Source: an uncultured Paracoccaceae bacterium (GTDB lineage: Bacteria > Pseudomonadota > Alphaproteobacteria > Rhodobacterales > Rhodobacteraceae). Taken from it: a stretch of 64,000 bases of DNA. The number at the start of each line of letters is the position of its first letter. Positions within the stretch are counted from its first letter, which is position 1. A program made the position numbers and the translations under genes. Below, one piece after another: positions 18,396 through 26,698 of the stretch. Below the pieces are notes generated by a model, which saw nothing but the letters and a program-made list of their open reading frames with translations, had not been told where the DNA came from and searched no databases. The stretch lies in assembly GCA_951812305.1 (NCBI GenBank), contig CATOSB010000001.1:310001-374000 (forward strand), written 5' to 3'.

Positions 18396-18875
18396 TCATG
18401 GCGCCCCGGTAAGGCTCATGCGAATGGCGGGCACGAAGGTGCTCCAGACCGCCGCAAGCGCCAGCGCGACGCCAAGATAAATCGCCAGGGTGCGCACCAT
18501 CCTGTTCGCACTGTCGGCAATCTCGGTTTTGACCTCGGCAATCTTTACGTCTTGAGCCGCAAAGCGCTCCACCATTTCGGCGCGCTGCTCTGCGATCTCG
18601 GTGCGAATCTCGGCGAATTTGACATCCTGCCTGTCAATTCTCTTCTCAAGCGCGGCACCCTGCGTATCAAACTTCTTTTCCAGCGCGTTGGTCTTTTCGA
18701 CGATCACAGCTTTCAGCCGGCTCTCGGTCTCGCGCAGGTCGCCCGCGGTGGCGGCGGTGGAAGTGACAGATTCATTGATCACCGCGACCACGGCGCGGGC
18801 CGACTTGTTGTCGAGCCCGGCGGCCACGAGCTCGTCGGTGGCCTTGGCGGTGTCGATGGCAACGGGTTGCGGCAT
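18396..18875 (-). CDS. DUF1640-like coiled-coil membrane protein
   Basis: A 159-residue protein with the same plan as the one at 6,411-6,860. The N-terminal domain includes KATDELVAAGLDNKSARAVV, the central coiled coil is long (KKFDTQGAALEKRIDRQDVK, FAEIRTEIAEQRAEM) and there is a C-terminal membrane helix (LAIYLGVALALAAVWSTFV). It lies on the minus strand between two plus-strand conjugation clusters, convergent with the gene upstream. Function unknown. Confidence 0.65.
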   Translation of the reverse strand: MPQPVAIDTAKATDELVAAGLDNKSARAVVAVINESVTSTAATAGDLRETESRLKAVIVEKTNALEKKFDTQGAALEKRIDRQDVKFAEIRTEIAEQRAEMVERFAAQDVKIAEVKTEIADSANRMVRTLAIYLGVALALAAVWSTFVPAIRMSLTGAP

Positions 18876-18959
18876 GGTCGGGTTCCTCTCTTCCTCCGAT
18901 ATAGCCGGGATCGGGCACCTTTGCCAGTGGCCACGACACCGCCAGGTCTTCCGGCGGAA

Positions 18960-19496
18960 CTATTCCCGGCTCTCGCCCTCCTGCCGCCATGGATCGTCGG
19001 CGGGGTCTTTCGGCATGGTGAATACCCGGAGACAGACAAGCGCCACCAGAACGGCGTGAGCGATCGCGCCCGCCATGAGCCCGAAGAGCGCCCAGACGAG
19101 ACCGGCGGGAACCAGCATCGCGCCGATGACCCCGGCCCAGGCCAGAATGACGCTCTCGCGGGCGGGCGGATCATTGTAGCCCACGAAGGGCAAATGCCTG
19201 GGCAGGCTCGGGTCGGGCAGCACATCGGGCATGTGGCGGGGGTATTTCATCGCCTCCCAACGCACGGCGAACCAGAGCGGGTCCTGGGCGGCGGCACGGC
19301 GCAGCGCGATAAAGCCGGCGACAAACAGCCCCACCCCACCGATCAGGCCGAAGATGTCCAGCCCGAATATGACCACCGTGATGAAGCCGACCGCGCCGAT
19401 GAGGATCAGAAACGGCAAGCGTTCGCAGCCGAAGAGTTGCGGCGGGCGCATCAGGTCCATATCGATCCGGCCGTAGGGTTTAGTGTCGTCTGTCAT
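18960..19496 (-). CDS. trbD: TrbD/VirB3-like mating-pair protein
   Basis: About 178 residues, starting at the ATG at 19,496 with GGAG seven bases before it. The N-terminal part matches the TrbD/VirB3 plan: RPPQLFGCERLP, two adjacent membrane segments (FLILIGAVGFITVVIFGLDI, FGLIGGVGLFVAGFIAL) and AAAQDPLWFAVRWE. A C-terminal extension adds two more hydrophobic segments. VirB3 works with the VirB4 ATPase at the inner membrane. It is unusual in lying on the strand opposite the other trb genes. Confidence 0.6.
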   Translation of the reverse strand: MTDDTKPYGRIDMDLMRPPQLFGCERLPFLILIGAVGFITVVIFGLDIFGLIGGVGLFVAGFIALRRAAAQDPLWFAVRWEAMKYPRHMPDVLPDPSLPRHLPFVGYNDPPARESVILAWAGVIGAMLVPAGLVWALFGLMAGAIAHAVLVALVCLRVFTMPKDPADDPWRQEGESRE

Positions 19497-19568
19497 AGGT
19501 CTCTCCATGTCAGCAGGCTCCGGATGGAGAGCCTCGGTGCCATATTGGGCTCCGCCCGTTCACACCTC

Positions 19569-19589
19569 AATCGCTCCCCCGGAGCGATT
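19569..19589. promoter_or_regulatory. perfect inverted repeat between divergent trb genes
   Basis: AATCGCTCC and GGAGCGATT around CCC form a perfect 9-bp stem in the 260-bp divergent region between trbD and trbB. No T-run follows, so an operator or an mRNA leader hairpin is more likely than a terminator. Further partial inverted repeats (CTCCCGTGAG and CTCACAATGGGAG) lie at about 19,638-19,678. Confidence 0.4.
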
Positions 19590-19756
19590 GCCGCCGTCGG
19601 CGGTCCGGTGCTCACTGCGCAGCACTTTGTGCATCTCTCAATCTCCCGTGAGTGTTTGGTGATTCTCACAATGGGAGAGGCGGGGGTCCGGGTCAACGAT
19701 CCGGCCCCCCGCCGCCTTTCGCCCCACCCGGCGCATCCCGTCCCGGAGGCCCGCCC

Positions 19757-20647
19757 ATGAGCAGCGCCCCCCTGCCTGGCCCCATCGGACGGCTTCTTGA
19801 GGCCCCCGATGTGGTCGAGATCAGCTGCAATCCCGACGGGCGGGTCTTCGTGGAGCGTTTCGGGGCCGATCCCTGCCCCCACGGGCATATGGACGCGCGG
19901 GACGCGGACCGCTTCATCCGCTGGTGCGCCACCCTCTCGAAGACGCGGGTGGCAGCGGACACCCCGATTTTCTCGGGGCGCATTCCCGGCACCGCCCACC
20001 GGATCGAGGCGCTGGTGCCGCCCGTGGTCGACGCTCCCGCCTTCTCGATCCGGCGCCACAGCACCCGGCCGATCACCCTTGCCGGTTTCGTTCCCGACGA
20101 GACCCCGAGACGCCTCATCGAGACTGCCATCGCCACACGCCAGAACATCCTCATCGCGGGGGCCACGGGCTCCGGCAAGACCACGCTTCTCAATGCCTGC
20201 CTCCACCATCTGAACGATCTCGCCCCCGAGACCCGGCTGGTGGTGATCGAGGACACGCCCGAGATCCGCGCACCATTCGCCAATTCCATGGCGATCCGGA
20301 CCGCGGACCGCGTCACGATGGACCGCCTGCTGGTCTCGGCACTCCGGCTGGCACCGCAGCGCATTATCGTCGGCGAGGTCCGCGAGGGCGCGGTCCTGAT
20401 GACCCTGCTCAAGGCCTGGAACACCGGCCATCCCGGCGGCCTCGTGACGCTGCATGCCAACGGCGCCGATGAGGTGATGGCGCGGCTGGCCATGCTGGCC
20501 ACCGAGGTCACACCCACCGACCAGACCCCCTTCATCAGGAACACGACAGACATGATCGTCTTTGTCCGGCGCGGGCGGGGCCGCCCCGAAGTGGCCACGA
20601 TCACCTGCCGGACAGGATCAGAACTGGAGACGACCTATGCGATATAA
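19757..20647 (+). CDS. trbB: TrbB/VirB11-like conjugation ATPase
   Basis: A 296-residue hexameric ATPase of mating-pair formation. Visible are Walker A GATGSGKTT (about residues 134-142), the Asp box VVIEDTPEI, Walker B-like IIVGEVREGA and the His box GGLVTLHANGADE. The start is ATG with GGAGG nearby. It heads the plus-strand trb run B-C-G-(DUF2726)-H-E-J and overlaps trbC by 11 bases. Length and motifs are normal for the family. Confidence 0.9.
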   Translation: MSSAPLPGPIGRLLEAPDVVEISCNPDGRVFVERFGADPCPHGHMDARDADRFIRWCATLSKTRVAADTPIFSGRIPGTAHRIEALVPPVVDAPAFSIRRHSTRPITLAGFVPDETPRRLIETAIATRQNILIAGATGSGKTTLLNACLHHLNDLAPETRLVVIEDTPEIRAPFANSMAIRTADRVTMDRLLVSALRLAPQRIIVGEVREGAVLMTLLKAWNTGHPGGLVTLHANGADEVMARLAMLATEVTPTDQTPFIRNTTDMIVFVRRGRGRPEVATITCRTGSELETTYAI

Positions 20648-21029
20648 CCTCCTTTTCGGGGCCGGGCTCACGAGCCTCCCGGGCGCAGCATTTGCCACCG
20701 ACCAGATATTCACCGGGCGCAGCCCGATCATGGCCTTTACCGATTTCATCCTGGGGCCGTTCGCCTACATGCTGATCATTCTCGGCCTCGTGGCCACGCT
20801 CGGCGGGTTGATCCTGGGCAGCGATATGGGCGGCTTTGCCCGCCGCGCGCCGCTCGCGGTGCTGGCCGGCGCGGTGCTGGCCGGGGCCAATATCATGGCC
20901 TCGACGCTCTTCGGTGAGAGCCGCGCCTATACCATCCCGGAGGTCTGGCGCACCGAATACACCCAGGACCTGCCCGTCTCCGCCCCCGAGCCTCCCGACC
21001 CGTCCACCGTCAGGGAGGTTTTGAAGTGA
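20637..21029 (+). CDS. trbC: TrbC/VirB2-like conjugative pilin
   Basis: A 130-residue pilin precursor with a signal region (FGAGLTSLPGAAFATDQIF) and two membrane helices (FAYMLIILGLVATLGGLIL and PLAVLAGAVLAGANIMASTL). This is the TrbC/VirB2 layout, processed to the conjugative pilus subunit. The acidic C-terminal tail is probably trimmed. It overlaps trbB and trbG. Confidence 0.82.
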   Translation: MRYNLLFGAGLTSLPGAAFATDQIFTGRSPIMAFTDFILGPFAYMLIILGLVATLGGLILGSDMGGFARRAPLAVLAGAVLAGANIMASTLFGESRAYTIPEVWRTEYTQDLPVSAPEPPDPSTVREVLK

Positions 21030-22300
21030 TCCGCGCCGTCAGCCTTGCCCTGCTGGTTCTCGCCGCCAGCCCCGGCGCGTTCGCGCAGGAAACCCCCGAT
21101 GTGCCGCTCCCCCCGGGCATCGGCAGCAATCTTCTGGATGGGGCCGGGCATCCGCCTGCCCCGGACGGGACCACCATCACGCCGGAGGCCGCAGAGCCCC
21201 CCGGGCCAGAGACGCCGGCACCCGTCGACGAGAGACCCGCGCCGGTCCCGGCATCCGATATCGATCCCGCTCCGCCGGAACGCGACGCGGACAAGGCCTT
21301 CACACCGGGACCCTTACCACCGGCCCCCGCACCCGCCTCCTCCGACCCGGGCAGCGCACATTCCGTGCGCGCGCTGCTTCGGGGTCTCTGGCGGGCGGAC
21401 GTGGCGGAGGGGTTGACCGATCTCGGCTTCGACGTCTGGCTGGCCGGCGAGATCGGATCAGAAGCCCCTGCCCCTGCAACGCCTGACACCCAGCCGGACC
21501 GCATCCGCGCGGTTTCCGAACGCTGGGAGAGCCGCACCGGCCCGGTGGCGCTCGGGCAGGCAGGCCGTGTGGTCACCACCTTCGGTGCGGCAATCCCCAC
21601 GGCCTTCTGCGCCCCGCTCACCGTCTGTTACATCGAACTGGAACCGGGCGAGGTTCTGACCGACACCCCCTCCTGGGGCGATACCGCCCGCTGGCAGGTG
21701 GTGGCCAAGGTCCAGGGCCGTGACCCGGAAACGGTCGTGCTCGAGATCAAGCCGGCGGGGGATGCAGAGACCACCAACCTGGTCATTCCCACCGACCGAC
21801 GCCTCTATTCGATCACGCTTGTCAACGACGCGGAGGTCCACACCCCGATCCTGGCCTTTCGCTATCCGGGCAGCGAGGCCCGCGCCATCGCCGCCGGGAT
21901 CGCCGCGCGGAAAGAGGCGGAAGCAGCAGCGGAGCGCCGCCGCGCGCAAGCCACAGCCGCCACCGCAGCGGCACGCGCCGCCACCCTGGAACGCAGCGGG
22001 GTCGAGACATCCACCGGCGCGCGCGCCGCCGGGGATCTCGACTTTGCCTTCCGGATCACCGGCGAGGCCCGCTTCCGCCCGGTCCGCGTCTTCGCCGATG
22101 GCACGCGCACCTATATCGATCTGCACCCCCGCTACCGGGGTATGCTGCCCGCGATCCTGCCCGGGCCGGGCGAGGCGAACAAGGCGCTCAACACCCGCGT
22201 GAGCGAAGGCGGCACCCGGCTGGTGGCCGACCGCGTGATCACCGACATCTGGTTGCAGGCGGGCCGTGAGCGGGTGCGCATCCGAAAGGCCGGGCCATGA
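21026..22300 (+). CDS. trbG: TrbG/VirB9-like channel protein
   Basis: A 424-residue exported protein. The signal peptide is VSLALLVLAASPGAFAQE. A Pro-rich linker follows, then the VirB9 N-terminal domain (GRVVTTFGAAIPTAFC, TNLVIPTDRRLYSITL). Next comes an Ala/Arg helical stretch and the C-terminal VirB9 domain (RFRPVRVFADGTRTYIDLHP). VirB9 is part of the outer-membrane core of the secretion channel. It is longer than usual through the Pro-rich insertion near the N-terminus. Confidence 0.85.
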   Translation: MIRAVSLALLVLAASPGAFAQETPDVPLPPGIGSNLLDGAGHPPAPDGTTITPEAAEPPGPETPAPVDERPAPVPASDIDPAPPERDADKAFTPGPLPPAPAPASSDPGSAHSVRALLRGLWRADVAEGLTDLGFDVWLAGEIGSEAPAPATPDTQPDRIRAVSERWESRTGPVALGQAGRVVTTFGAAIPTAFCAPLTVCYIELEPGEVLTDTPSWGDTARWQVVAKVQGRDPETVVLEIKPAGDAETTNLVIPTDRRLYSITLVNDAEVHTPILAFRYPGSEARAIAAGIAARKEAEAAAERRRAQATAATAAARAATLERSGVETSTGARAAGDLDFAFRITGEARFRPVRVFADGTRTYIDLHPRYRGMLPAILPGPGEANKALNTRVSEGGTRLVADRVITDIWLQAGRERVRIRKAGP

Positions 22301-22845
22301 CCTGGGGGCCGCTTGATCCCATACCAATGGCGGTGCTTTTTGTTCTCGGCCTCGGTCTCTTCGTCGTGGCTGTCGGGCTGCTCCGGGCCGTGCGGGACCG
22401 GCCCGATGAACCGGCGTTTCGCCCCAAGGCGCTTCTCAACCGCCCGGAAGCGAAGCTTTACCGGATGATCGCCCACCGGCTGCCAAAGGGTTATCACCTG
22501 ATGGCGCAGGCTTCCTATGGCGAGATGGTACGCTGTGCGAGCACCGCCAAATTCCTCACCGTCAATACCCGCCGCGCCGATATCGCAATAACCGACCGCG
22601 CCTTCAACGTGATCGCCGTCTTCGAATACCAGGGTCCCGGCCATTACGGACGCAGCGTGCAGAGTGCCCTGCGCGCGCGGCGCGGCGACACCGCAAAACG
22701 CCGCGCTCTCGAAGAGGCCGGTATCCCGCTCATCGACATCCCGAAAGACTTCGATGCACCCACGGTGGACGCGGCCCTCGCCGTGATCTTTCCCGCAGAA
22801 ACCCCCGAGCGCCCGCCCGGCGCAATCCGGAGGACCACCCCATGA
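22297..22845 (+). CDS. membrane-anchored DUF2726-like protein
   Basis: A 182-residue protein with an N-terminal membrane helix (MAVLFVLGLGLFVVAVGLL) and a cytoplasmic domain of the DUF2726 type (ALLNRPEAKLYRMIAHRLP, ADIAITDRAFNVIAVFEYQG, GIPLIDIPKD). That family has a restriction-nuclease-like fold, and the catalytic-type pattern here is D...(F/E)YQG. It is embedded in the trb run with ATGA overlaps on both sides. A role in DNA handling at the channel is inference. Confidence 0.65.
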   Translation: MTWGPLDPIPMAVLFVLGLGLFVVAVGLLRAVRDRPDEPAFRPKALLNRPEAKLYRMIAHRLPKGYHLMAQASYGEMVRCASTAKFLTVNTRRADIAITDRAFNVIAVFEYQGPGHYGRSVQSALRARRGDTAKRRALEEAGIPLIDIPKDFDAPTVDAALAVIFPAETPERPPGAIRRTTP

Positions 22846-23327
22846 GGATGCCCCTTCTCGCCGCCCTCACCTGCCTTCTTCTCGCCGGCTGCGGCGCGGG
22901 GTTTGGCCCGGGTCTGACCCCGCTCGGCCTGACCCTGCCCGGCGGCGGCGCGGACACCGCCCGGGTCAGCGCGGCGCAGGCCTGCGCCATCGGCTATGAT
23001 CTGGCGCGCAGCATCCATGACCGGGTGTCGCTCAGACGCACCGTCATCGTGGCCCCGAAGCGGGAAACCGCCTGCGAGCGCCATGCCCTTGAATACCTCC
23101 GCCGCGCGGGCTTCCGCATCGACCGCACCGGCCAGGGCGGGGTCGCGCTCGACATCCGCCTTGATCGCCTCGACCCCGATACCGTTTCGGCCGTGGCGGA
23201 AATCGGCGGAACGCTCAGGATCGCGCGGCTCTACCGCCCGGTGCGCACCGGCGTTCTTCCCGCCGGGCCGGTGAGCGTGCAGCACCTCGACCCCGATACC
23301 TACAGCGCGCGGGAGGGTGCCCGATGA
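22842..23327 (+). CDS. trbH: TrbH-like lipoprotein
   Basis: A 161-residue lipoprotein. The lipobox LLLAGC at residues 15-20 gives a short signal peptide with Cys acylation. The mature domain (RTVIVAPKRETACERHALEY, then DIRLDRLDPDTVSAVAEIGG) matches the size and place of TrbH, next to trbG and trbE. It probably stabilises the outer-membrane core. Confidence 0.68.
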   Translation: MRMPLLAALTCLLLAGCGAGFGPGLTPLGLTLPGGGADTARVSAAQACAIGYDLARSIHDRVSLRRTVIVAPKRETACERHALEYLRRAGFRIDRTGQGGVALDIRLDRLDPDTVSAVAEIGGTLRIARLYRPVRTGVLPAGPVSVQHLDPDTYSAREGAR

Positions 23328-25673
23328 AAGGCCCGCGGCGCTTCATGGATCTCCTGAACTGGGGCGCCCTCATCGCCCCGGGCGTGATCCTCGGAAAGGA
23401 CGGCTCCTGTCTCGCGGGCTGGCGGATGCGCGGGCTCGATACCGAAAGCATGGAACCCGACGTGTTTGAGAGCTGGATGGCCACGCTGGCGCTCAGGCTG
23501 TCGGAGTTCGGCGATGACCATGTGCTCTGGGTGGTTTTTCACCGCCGGGCGCTGCAACCCGTCCCCGACCTCGAACCGACCGGCCAACAGGCGCTGGACG
23601 TGCTCGCCATCGAGATGAACGAACTCCTTGCCGCGCCGGGCACGCTCTGGGCCGACGAACTGACGCTGTTTTTCTCCTGGACGCCCGAAGTGGAGATGGC
23701 ACCGGAGGAGAAACCCGCCGCCTTCGCCGATGAATGCGCCCTCCTGGAAACCCGGCTCGATCACATCCTCGGGCTGACCCGGCTGGACCGGACAGAGGAG
23801 GACGGGGGTCTGCGCTCCGAACTTTGCGCCCATCTGTCCGCACTGGCCGGCACACCCCGCCCCGCGCCCCGGATCGATCCCGACACGCTGCCGGTGGGGC
23901 TTGACGCACTCTTCCCCGATTGCGTGCAGGAGCGTCTCTCCGGCCCGCTCCGGGTCTCGGGCCGCCCGCTGGCCTGCCTCACCATCGAAGGCTTGCGGGA
24001 GACCTATCCGCTCGCGCCGCTCGCAGCACTTCAGGACGTGCCGATGCCCTTCGCCTGGGTGACCCGCTTCGCGGCGATGTCGCCCCAGACCGCGCGGGCG
24101 AGCGCGCTCTGGAACCGCAAGCTCTGGCACCAGTCCGGTGCGGACATGATCGGCAACATCACCGGCCATGCCGGCGGCAGGCCCAAGCTCTATGAGGCCT
24201 CCATGGCCGCGAGCGCCGATCAGACGGTCGCGGTTGCCACACGCGGCGACGAGGGCTTCGGGACCTTCGTGCCGGTCCTGCTGGTCTATGGCGACCCCGG
24301 GCAGCCCCATGACGCGCTCGCCCCGCGCCTGCGCATCCTGCGCGAGGCCCTCGGTGCCGGCACGCTCAGCCTGCGCGAGGAGCGCGCCAACGCGGTCCCG
24401 GCCTTCCTTTCCGCCCTCCCCGGCCATGTCGCCCCGAACCCAAGGGCGCGGATGACGCGCGCCCGCGTTATGGCCGATTTCATGCCGGTCAGGGGCATCG
24501 ACCGGGGCCGATCCGCCTGCCCCTCCGCATTGATGCCCAAACACAGCCCCGCGCTTCTGCCCGCGCGTGCGCGCACCGGCGAGATGTTTCATTTCAACCT
24601 GCATGTGGGCGATGTCGGCCATACGCTCATGTTCGGTCCCACCGGCGGCGGCAAGTCGGTGCTCCTCGGCCTCATCGCCTCGGCCTGGCTCCGGTATCCG
24701 GACGCCCGGGTGATCTTCTTTGACCGGCATCGTTCGGTCCGCCACGCCTGCAACGCGCTCGGCGGCACCTTTCTCGAACCCGGCACCGGCGAGGAGCAGG
24801 GCCTCGCGCCCATGGCCCATGTGCATGATCTCGGGGCACCCTGGGCGGTGGACTGGCTCTGTGAACTGGTCCGCCAGGGCACCGGCACCCGGCCAAACCC
24901 CGAACAGGCCGAAGAACTCGGACGCGCCGCCCTGGCGTTGATGCGCACGCCGGAACCGGGGCTCCGGCAGGTCCAGGAATATGTCCAGGACGCCACGCTG
25001 CGCCAGTGCCTGGAAGAATGGCTCACGGGACCGCTGGCGGGAACCTTCGACCGCGACGGGATCGATCTGGATGCCGGCCTTGACGGCGCACGCCTGACCG
25101 TCTTCGAGACCGCCGCGCTTCTCGATGCCCGCGAGGCCGTCACAGTGCTCTCGCTTGACTATATATTCGCGCAGGTCGCGCGGCGTTTCGAACGGACGCC
25201 CCACCCTCGTCATCCTCGACGAGGCCTGGAGCTTTCTCGGCCACGACATCTTCGCCGCGCGAATCCGCTCCTGGCTGAAAGAGGGCCGCAAGATGAATGT
25301 GGCGGTCCTGATGGCAACCCAGTCGATCTCGGATGCGGTGAACTCCGCCATGATCACCGATCTGCTCGACGGCTGTCCAACCCGGATCTTCCTGCCCAAC
25401 CCGCAGGCGCAGACCTCCGTGCAGGCGCCGCACTATCGCGCCCTGCAACTCGATCCCGCGCAGATCGCCCTCATCGCGGCGGCCCGGCCAAAAAACGAAC
25501 TCTACCTCATGCAGGCGGGCACAAGACGGCTCATCAGCTTCGCGCTCGGTCCCGCCGCCCTCTCGATCCTCGGCCAGACCAGCCAGACCGCAAGCCGGCG
25601 CGCCGGGGCGGAGGGCAAAACCCATCCCGACTACTGGAAGGAGGACCTTATCCGTGACACAGAAATCACTTGA
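23324..25673 (+). CDS. trbE: TrbE/VirB4-like ATPase, frameshifted as read
   Basis: The largest T4SS ATPase. The first frame (23,324 to about 25,190) encodes the N-terminal VirB4 domain and Walker A GPTGGGKSVLLGLI (about residue 438). Near 25,185-25,200 the frame is lost. Walker B (LVILDEAWSFLG), ATQSISDAV and the C-terminus (ending at 25,673) are in another frame, offset by +1. Both parts are full length and collinear, so about 780 residues were originally continuous. Either the gene is recently broken or the sequence has an indel there. No slippery motif explains it. Confidence 0.8.
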
Positions 25674-26472
25674 AACCGCGCTGCTTCTCATCGCGCTTGC
25701 CATGACCCCCCTGCCCGCCGCTGGCGGTGGCGTCACCGGTCATGCCACCGAATGGACGCAGCTTCTCAACAACAGCCAGCTCGCGAAGATCGTCACCACC
25801 GAGGGGGCCATTCTCTCGACCGAAACCCAAAGTCTCGCGGCGCAGGCGGAACAGCTCGCAACCGAGCTTGCCGCCTATGAGGTCATGCTGCGTGATATCA
25901 AAAGCCTGCCGGAGCGACACCTGCGCGAGGCCATGACCGCAGTGACCCGGCTGCGCGGGATCGGCCAGGCGGCCGGCGCCCTGGCGCAGTCGGGCCGCGC
26001 GCTCGACAGCTTCCTGCGCTCCGATCTGATCACCGATCCCCTCTTCGAGCGCCGCGACCTCGACCGGGCGCGCCTCGGCGAGGATTATGACACCTGGCAG
26101 GACCGCTGGCAGGCCGCGCTGGAAACCGGGCTCAGGGGTGCCGGCGCGACGCTCGGGGATGTCGGGAGCGAGGCCCGGCTGATCGATCTTGTCACCGCGC
26201 GGTTTGGCTCCGAGGCGGGTCAGATGCAGGTGCTTCAGGGCGCCAGCCAGATCGCGGCCTCCATGGCGCGGCAAATGAATGATCTGCGTGCCCTGACCGC
26301 AACCCAGGGCGAGACCGTCGCCGTGGCCTGGGGCCGGGTACTGGCGGATATGGACCGCCGGGAGGTCGCCGAACGCCGCTTCGAGACCGAGGTCCACGAA
26401 ACCCTTGAACGTCTCGACACCCGGTCGCGCGGCCGCAGCATGCAGGACATGTTCGGCCTGGGCAGACCGTGA
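25654..26472 (+). CDS. trbJ: TrbJ/VirB5-like mating-pair protein
   Basis: A 272-residue exported protein starting at GTG and overlapping trbE. It has a signal peptide (LLLIALAMTPLPAAGGG), then EWTQLLNNSQLAKIV and long amphipathic helices rich in Gln and Ala (QSLAAQAEQLATELAAYEVM), the pattern of TrbJ/VirB5 pilus-tip or assembly proteins. Its stop overlaps the next start. It is the last intact conjugation gene before the prophage. Confidence 0.75.
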   Translation: MTQKSLETALLLIALAMTPLPAAGGGVTGHATEWTQLLNNSQLAKIVTTEGAILSTETQSLAAQAEQLATELAAYEVMLRDIKSLPERHLREAMTAVTRLRGIGQAAGALAQSGRALDSFLRSDLITDPLFERRDLDRARLGEDYDTWQDRWQAALETGLRGAGATLGDVGSEARLIDLVTARFGSEAGQMQVLQGASQIAASMARQMNDLRALTATQGETVAVAWGRVLADMDRREVAERRFETEVHETLERLDTRSRGRSMQDMFGLGRP

Positions 26473-26563
26473 TGCGCCTGTTCTGCTCATACCTGATCGG
26501 TTCATACCGGGCCAGTTCATACGGTGCGGCGGCGCTCGCCCTGACCGCAGGTCTGCTCTTCGC
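26472..26563 (+). pseudogene. 5' part of next trb gene, cut by prophage insertion
   Basis: The ATG overlaps the trbJ stop (TGATG). About 30 residues with a hydrophobic signal (GAAALALTAGLLFA) are read before the TGTA prophage end. By position it could be trbK (entry-exclusion lipoprotein) or trbL. The rest should lie beyond the far end of the prophage, outside the window. Confidence 0.6.
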
Positions 26564-26669
26564 TGTAGCGCGACAAAAGTCTTTCAGAATCCGCGACAAA
26601 AGTCTTCGAAATTGGGGCTGTTTTGGGCTGGAAATCGGTTGAATTTTCGGGGCTGTTTTGGGCTGGAAA
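26564..26669. repeat. prophage end with paired direct repeats (putative transposase sites)
   Basis: CGCGACAAAAGTCTT occurs at 26,569-26,583 and 26,592-26,606 (period 23). GGGGCTGTTTTGGGCTGGAA starts at 26,614 and again at 26,649 (period 35). The terminal TGTA begins at 26,564. The arrangement resembles the repeated MuA-binding sites of Mu ends. The five bases before it (TTCGC) would be the target duplication to look for at the far end. Confidence 0.7.
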
Positions 26670-26698
26670 AGGGCGCTCGAAGTGTTGAAGATCCAGCT

